Source: Ciona savignyi (taxonomy: Eukaryota; Chordata; Ascidiacea; Phlebobranchia; Cionidae). Taken from it: a stretch of DNA of 64,000 bases. This document shows positions 26,201-32,200 of this stretch, piece by piece. How positions within the stretch are numbered: position 1 is the stretch's first letter; every line of letters begins with the position of its first letter. The stretch spans positions 2,455,314 to 2,519,313 of the forward strand of contig CH003313.1 of NCBI GenBank assembly GCA_000149265.1, in the 5' to 3' direction. The position numbers were made by a program, and so were the translations under genes. Under the pieces are notes generated by a model. That model was not told the DNA's origin. It ran no database searches and saw nothing but the letters and a program-made list of their open reading frames with translations.

Positions 26201-29200
26201 TATTTAAAAAAAGGGGATATAATAAAATATTTTATCTTCTAATAGGAGAAGGCCGGGTTATCCATGACTCTGTGTCTCGTAGCAGCTTGTACATGGCTGG
26301 ATTTGGTCGGCTGACTCCCATCTGGACCCTTTGCTCTCTGAACCGCTTAAATCGGATGCAGCAGGATGTGTTTGTGAAGGAATCGTCGATGAACAAAACT
26401 TTGCTTCAATATTATCGTGGGGTGTGCTCCAGTCTTATCTATGGGGCTGTTATGAGGGAGAGCTGTGGAAGTGCTGGTTCGGCAGTTTCGCTTTATTTCT
26501 TTGAAAGCTGTGTAGCAGATTGCGCAAGAAGCGGTGTGAGCCATGCGTCATATGCAGTCGCTGCATATTCTGATTACTGTCAAGCTACTCTGTGTCTCAA
26601 TACATGGCCGGCAGTGGCGCTATGCAGACAAACAAATATGCGACTGGCTCAACAATGCAGGCGGCTTGTCTCTGGCTGTTTGTCTGGCACTATCGATGAA
26701 TCGGGTACATTTTTACATACTTATCTGTACATCTATATAGGAAAGGATAGTATATTCACGTTTATCCCTGTGAATGGGAAAACAGAAGGGGCGATTAACA
26801 CATAAGTAATCGTTCAATTTAGTAGAAGCCATTAATCTGCTTGGTTGAGGCAATATCCGTTAAGTGTCTTGCCCAAGCACACAACCGAATAGCTAGCAAT
26901 CAGTTTCGAACCTGCAACCCGATATACTGTTACATAATAATGTTCAGGGGTGTAACATAATAATGTTTATAGGTGATTGCAAGTGCAGTGATGGGTGGTA
27001 TGGAGTGTCATGTGATGAACAGTGTCCTGGAGGCTCATCTAATCCCTGCAATGGTGTTGGGGTTTGCAACAAACTCACAGGGTCGTGCGCGTGCCCAGTT
27101 CACTTCTCTGGGCCCACATGTGCCACCTGTGCATCCGGCTATGCAGGGAAAGACTGCAGTGTTTACAAGATCAAAGTGAACGAAAGTTTGGAGCAGATCA
27201 CATCATCTGCATTTGGTTATGCAGAATACATTACATTTGATGGGTTGAGTTATTCGTTGCCAACCGCGGGAGAATATACAATGGTCAACACAAGCGATGT
27301 CGGAGTGTATGTGCGACAGGTAGGAATAAACAAATCATATTTGCAACAACCCATAGTGTTAAACACCTATGGATGGATAGCCGTGTTATATATTTTTTGA
27401 CAGCGCAAAATCCATAATGCAAAACTAAAATATCCAGATAATGCATAAGGGAAAATCATTTGGACTAATCAAAATTTATTTCTGTGTTTAGGTAATAATA
27501 TATTACCCCGAGGGTTGAATATTAAAAATTATTACACTATTATTGCATCTCTACTATTTATACACCAAACTCACTGAAAACACTTACATAGCATTCCCAC
27601 TAATTTTTGAACTCTTCTTAACTGTGTAATTGAAGTTCTTGCAGTGTATTGTGTATAATTGAAGTTCCTTTAGTTTTGGTAAAACCCATCCTCTGGGTCA
27701 AGGCAAATCATCTGTTAACTAACAAGTTGCTGGTATTGATACTTCTAACTTTTTAAACACGCTTTTCCAAACAGAGTCGAAGTCGCCGTAGTGCCCCTGC
27801 CGGTGCCACGCCAGTCGTACCAAGTTACGCAATAAGTCAGGTGATTGTTTGTTTGGGCGGCACCAGGTTTGGGATCCACTCTCCTTTCCCTCTGACCAAA
27901 CTGACCGAAGAACCAGCTCGTGTTAACAACAGGGGGGTTGCCGAGTTTGACCCAGTATTCTACATCAACCAACGTAAGGTGAAAATCGATGTTGGGCTGG
28001 AGAATGGGCTCACGCTGCTGGATGGTTCCACTGTCATGCGGCAATCTGTGGTGTGGGTGGAAATCAAGCAGAATCACACACAGCAAATGGATCCAAATGG
28101 AAATATGACTCAGAACATCGTCAGAGTGAACTTGCAAGAAAACTTTTTAAATGTGTTCCTAACGAGCGATAAAGTGGAAAATTCCTTCAACCCACGATCT
28201 GTTGGTCTCAGTGGTACTCCAGATGCCGATGTTAACACTGACATCGTTGACTCAAATGGAGACTACATCCCTGTGGAGGAGCTTAACATGGATCTGATGC
28301 TGGATCACTTTGCGAAGTCCGCTTCCATTATACAATCTGATGAATCGATGTTTGTCTATGAGGACGAGGATTATGTGGAGCCCAGAGTGGTGAGCATTGC
28401 CGGGAACGGATTGAGCTTCACAAACCGCAACTTGACGAACCAAAACACTTCAGCACAGAACTCTAGCAGCGGGAATGTGACAGAGCACTTATCAATGTCA
28501 GTTGTGTCTGGGTATCTTTCCGAAGCAACTATGAGTTTAGACGAAGATGCCGCACTTGAGTTTTATTTCAAAATAAGTGAAGAAAGTGGTTCAGGTACCT
28601 TTTTATCCTACCTACCACCAAACAACACCAATGAAGCTGGGTTTGATGTGGCAGTGCTTGATAACGCCATCAAGCTCGTTGTTAATGGAACAAATATCGA
28701 TGTAGACATATGTCCACCTAGCTACAGGACCTTCTTGGAATGGGGGATGCTGGTTGTGAATTGTGAGCGATCTAGTGGTGACGTCTGGCTCATTTATGTA
28801 TCTTCATCGGGAGTGGTGTATGTGGGACGTAGGATCTCATCCCTCGAGATCAATCGAATATCAGTTGGTGGAGGAAGTGTGTGGTTCCGATCTGGATCTC
28901 GGTTATCTTTCGGCGGAGGATCATTTTCATGGGGCTCCAACCCATTCACAGGAAGCATTGATGAAATCCACATCTGGAAACGAACTTTCGATAAGCTAGA
29001 ATGCCTCCAAAACTTTGGGATCAAGTTTGGATCAAATATAAGGTCGAGTCTTGCCAGCCACACCTATGGTGGCAGCTTATCTGGATTGTGGTTGCTTGAC
29101 GAGGGAGCAGGAATGGTGGCCAATTCTGCGATACCAGGTAAGCTAGATTTTAAGTTTGCTGTTTCCAAAATAACTAATTCTGTACAGGGTGTTCACACTT

Positions 29201-32200
29201 TTCCACTTCTTTACAGGGTGTTAACACTTTTAAATTTGTGTAAAAGGTATTAACACTTTTCCATTTGTGTACAGGGTGTTAACACTTTTCCATTTGTGTA
29301 CAGGGTGTTAACACTTTTCCATTTGTGTACAGGGTGTTAACACTTTTCCATTTGTGTACAGGCTGTTCACACTTTTCCATTGTTATCCGGAGTACTATTG
29401 GAGGCATTGGTAGTTCGGGTGGTTCTAGTGGTGGTTCCGGCTCAACAGGTGGTTCGGGTGGCTCTGGTGGTTCTGGTGGTTCTGGTGCAGGTGGTGCTCG
29501 TGTGGTGTCACCTGGAGTGGTTTGGACACCATCTGACGCACCAGTGGTGGGCATGGTGGTTGACAATGACTCTCCTGATGTATGCAAGTGCAAGTGAGTA
29601 TTCATCCGTGGGAAAAATGGGAAAACCAGGGGGTTAGAGGGGGTTGTGTGTGATTCACATGTTCCTTCTTCAATTTAGTAGAATAAATTATTCCACTGGG
29701 TTCAGGCAATGTCTGTTAAGTGTCTTGCCCAAGGACACAACCAACTAGCTAGCGACCAGTTTGGAACCTTCAACCCTTTGACTGAAGGTGGAGCACTAAC
29801 CCACCAGACTAATAATTCAGATATGAAGAACAGGGTTGTAATGTATCCATCGCAGGCCGCTAGCACCGGTGGTGGAAGTCTTCATCAACAACGACACGTC
29901 ATGGGCCGAGGACGCGTGTAATGACGCTCTCTCTCCGATGATGGACAACCCGCTATGCAGAGATGGACTGGGAGACCAACAAAGTGTGTTCATTCAAGCC
30001 TGCATGGCTGATGTTATTGCACACAACGACACCAGCTTAGCAAGTGTGGCAGCCGAGGCGTACGTTGGAGTATGCAGGTTCACATTGAACCTGCCTGATC
30101 CTTGCATTTCCAACCCGTGTCAGAATGAGGGAGTTTGCTCAGACGTCGATGGCACCAGCTATGTCTGCGAGTGCCCGTGTGGTTGGAATGGAACGAACTG
30201 TGAACTTCAAATAGGTTCGGCATTGCGTTACACTCTTAATTGTTCATATCTAACCATCCCAACATTGTAGATGAGTGCGAGGTCAACTTGTGCCAGAACG
30301 GCGCACAATGTGTGGATGAGCAGTGTGGTTACAGCTGCATATGCACTGCTGGATACGCCGGCTTCTTCTGTCAAACATGTAAGCATTTCAATTAATATTG
30401 CGGGAATGTTAGCTTGGTGATTTAAGGTGTCGTGTATCGGCGAAGGGTTGCAGGTGCGAAACTGGTAGATAGCATGTCGTTTGTGTCTTTGGACAAGACA
30501 CTTTACTGACAAGGCCTAAACCTAGTGGAATATTTGGCTCTACCGCATTAAAAGGACCTTTCAATCATATGCAACACACTTTAACATTTTCGGTAACCCG
30601 ACAGTGGTCGCAAGGTAATCTGATGATTGCTTGTGTAATAACCACCTTGGTTTTCCCATTCAAGTATATAAACATAAATATACTATTAATATGTCTGTTT
30701 TGCAGCGTGTATGGAACCTCTTGGATTGGAGTGCGACGTGGAAACAATCAGAGACGACCAGCTGTGCGCCTCAAGCGAGATGCCGTTTGGTCGGATATGG
30801 TATTTATCGTGGGCAGCCAAACTTGCTCGACTACACAACACAGGATGGTAATTATTTGGTCGACGTTTAACTGAAACTTGTTTAAACATATCGTTAACAG
30901 GGTTAATGCATGGATTCCCCGCGACAACGATTGGGATCCTTGGATACAAGTCACTTTTGATGAAACTGTCCGAATTACTTCCATAGTCACCCAGGTTAGC
31001 CTGTGCGCGCTATATAAGATAGAATACTTATGTTAATTTTTGTAAATAGGAAAATGTAGGGGGCGTTAACACACGGTCAATCGTCAGGTTACCTCGTCTC
31101 CACCCTCTAGTTGCAGAAAATATTGCAGTATGTTGCATATGATTTAGAACCAATCATTTCACTGGGTTAAGGCAATGTCTGTTAAGTGCCTAGCCCAAGG
31201 ACACAACCAATTATTTAGTGACCAGTTTCAAACCTTCAACCCTTCGAATGAAATACATCTCACTAACCCACCAGACTAATCGGTCGGACTGTAGGGTGGT
31301 TGGTTTATTCTTTGTTTTGGCACTTTTTATGCGTGGTTTATTATCGTTAATTTAAACTAATTTTAGATATGCAACCCATTGTAAATATTAAGTCATAAAA
31401 AATACACAGGGAGCCACATACAGCCAGTCGTTCAGCAAGATTCCTTCATGGATTACTTCATATGACATCAGCACCAGTGATAACGGGACATATTGGAGCA
31501 AATACGACCAAACATTTGATGGCAATTTTGACGAGCAGTGCGAAATAAAACGTGATGTGCTGCCCTTAGTGTCAGGGAAGCACTTCCGCCTGCACCCAGT
31601 CGAGGCACACGGGAAACGAGCGTTGAGATTCGAGCTCTTTGGTTGCAGTTCATGTGGTAAATATATTGGTTCTCATAGAAACTCGTTTTCTTAATATATG
31701 ATATCTGTGAACATATTGGGGAGAATCTATTTGATCAACATGAGCGCCCGACTGATAAGCTTGTTGGTTTAGTGCGTCGCCTTACAGCCGAAAGTTGTAG
31801 GTTTGAAACTGGTCGCTAGAGATTAATTTCTGTCCTAGGTTAAGCCACTTACCGGACTTAGACTAAACCCAGCAAATTGATGGGTTCTAGTAAATTAAAA
31901 GAACGTCTGGGCCATACATAACATATACTGCAATAGCTTCGGTAATGCGACTGTAGGCGCGCAGTGATCTGATGATTGCCCGTGTGTTGCCATCACTTCT
32001 GTTTTCCCAATCACAAGGATAAACATGAATATCCTATCCAATGACGACCTGTTGTGTTAGATTGCTGTGATGCGCTGGGCGTGGAGTCCTGTGACGTGTG
32101 GGACAGTCAGATGAGTGCTTCGTCTATGTACGGCGCGAATTGCCGTTTCTGTATGTCAGCTGCGGAGCCTCATTTCGGCCGGCTTAACTACCATGGCTTC

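Noticed and set aside
29279-29605. Proline/glutamate-rich open frame on the minus strand
   Set aside because: It is the complement of the Gly/Ser linker exon and the minisatellite; the repeat structure alone keeps it open.
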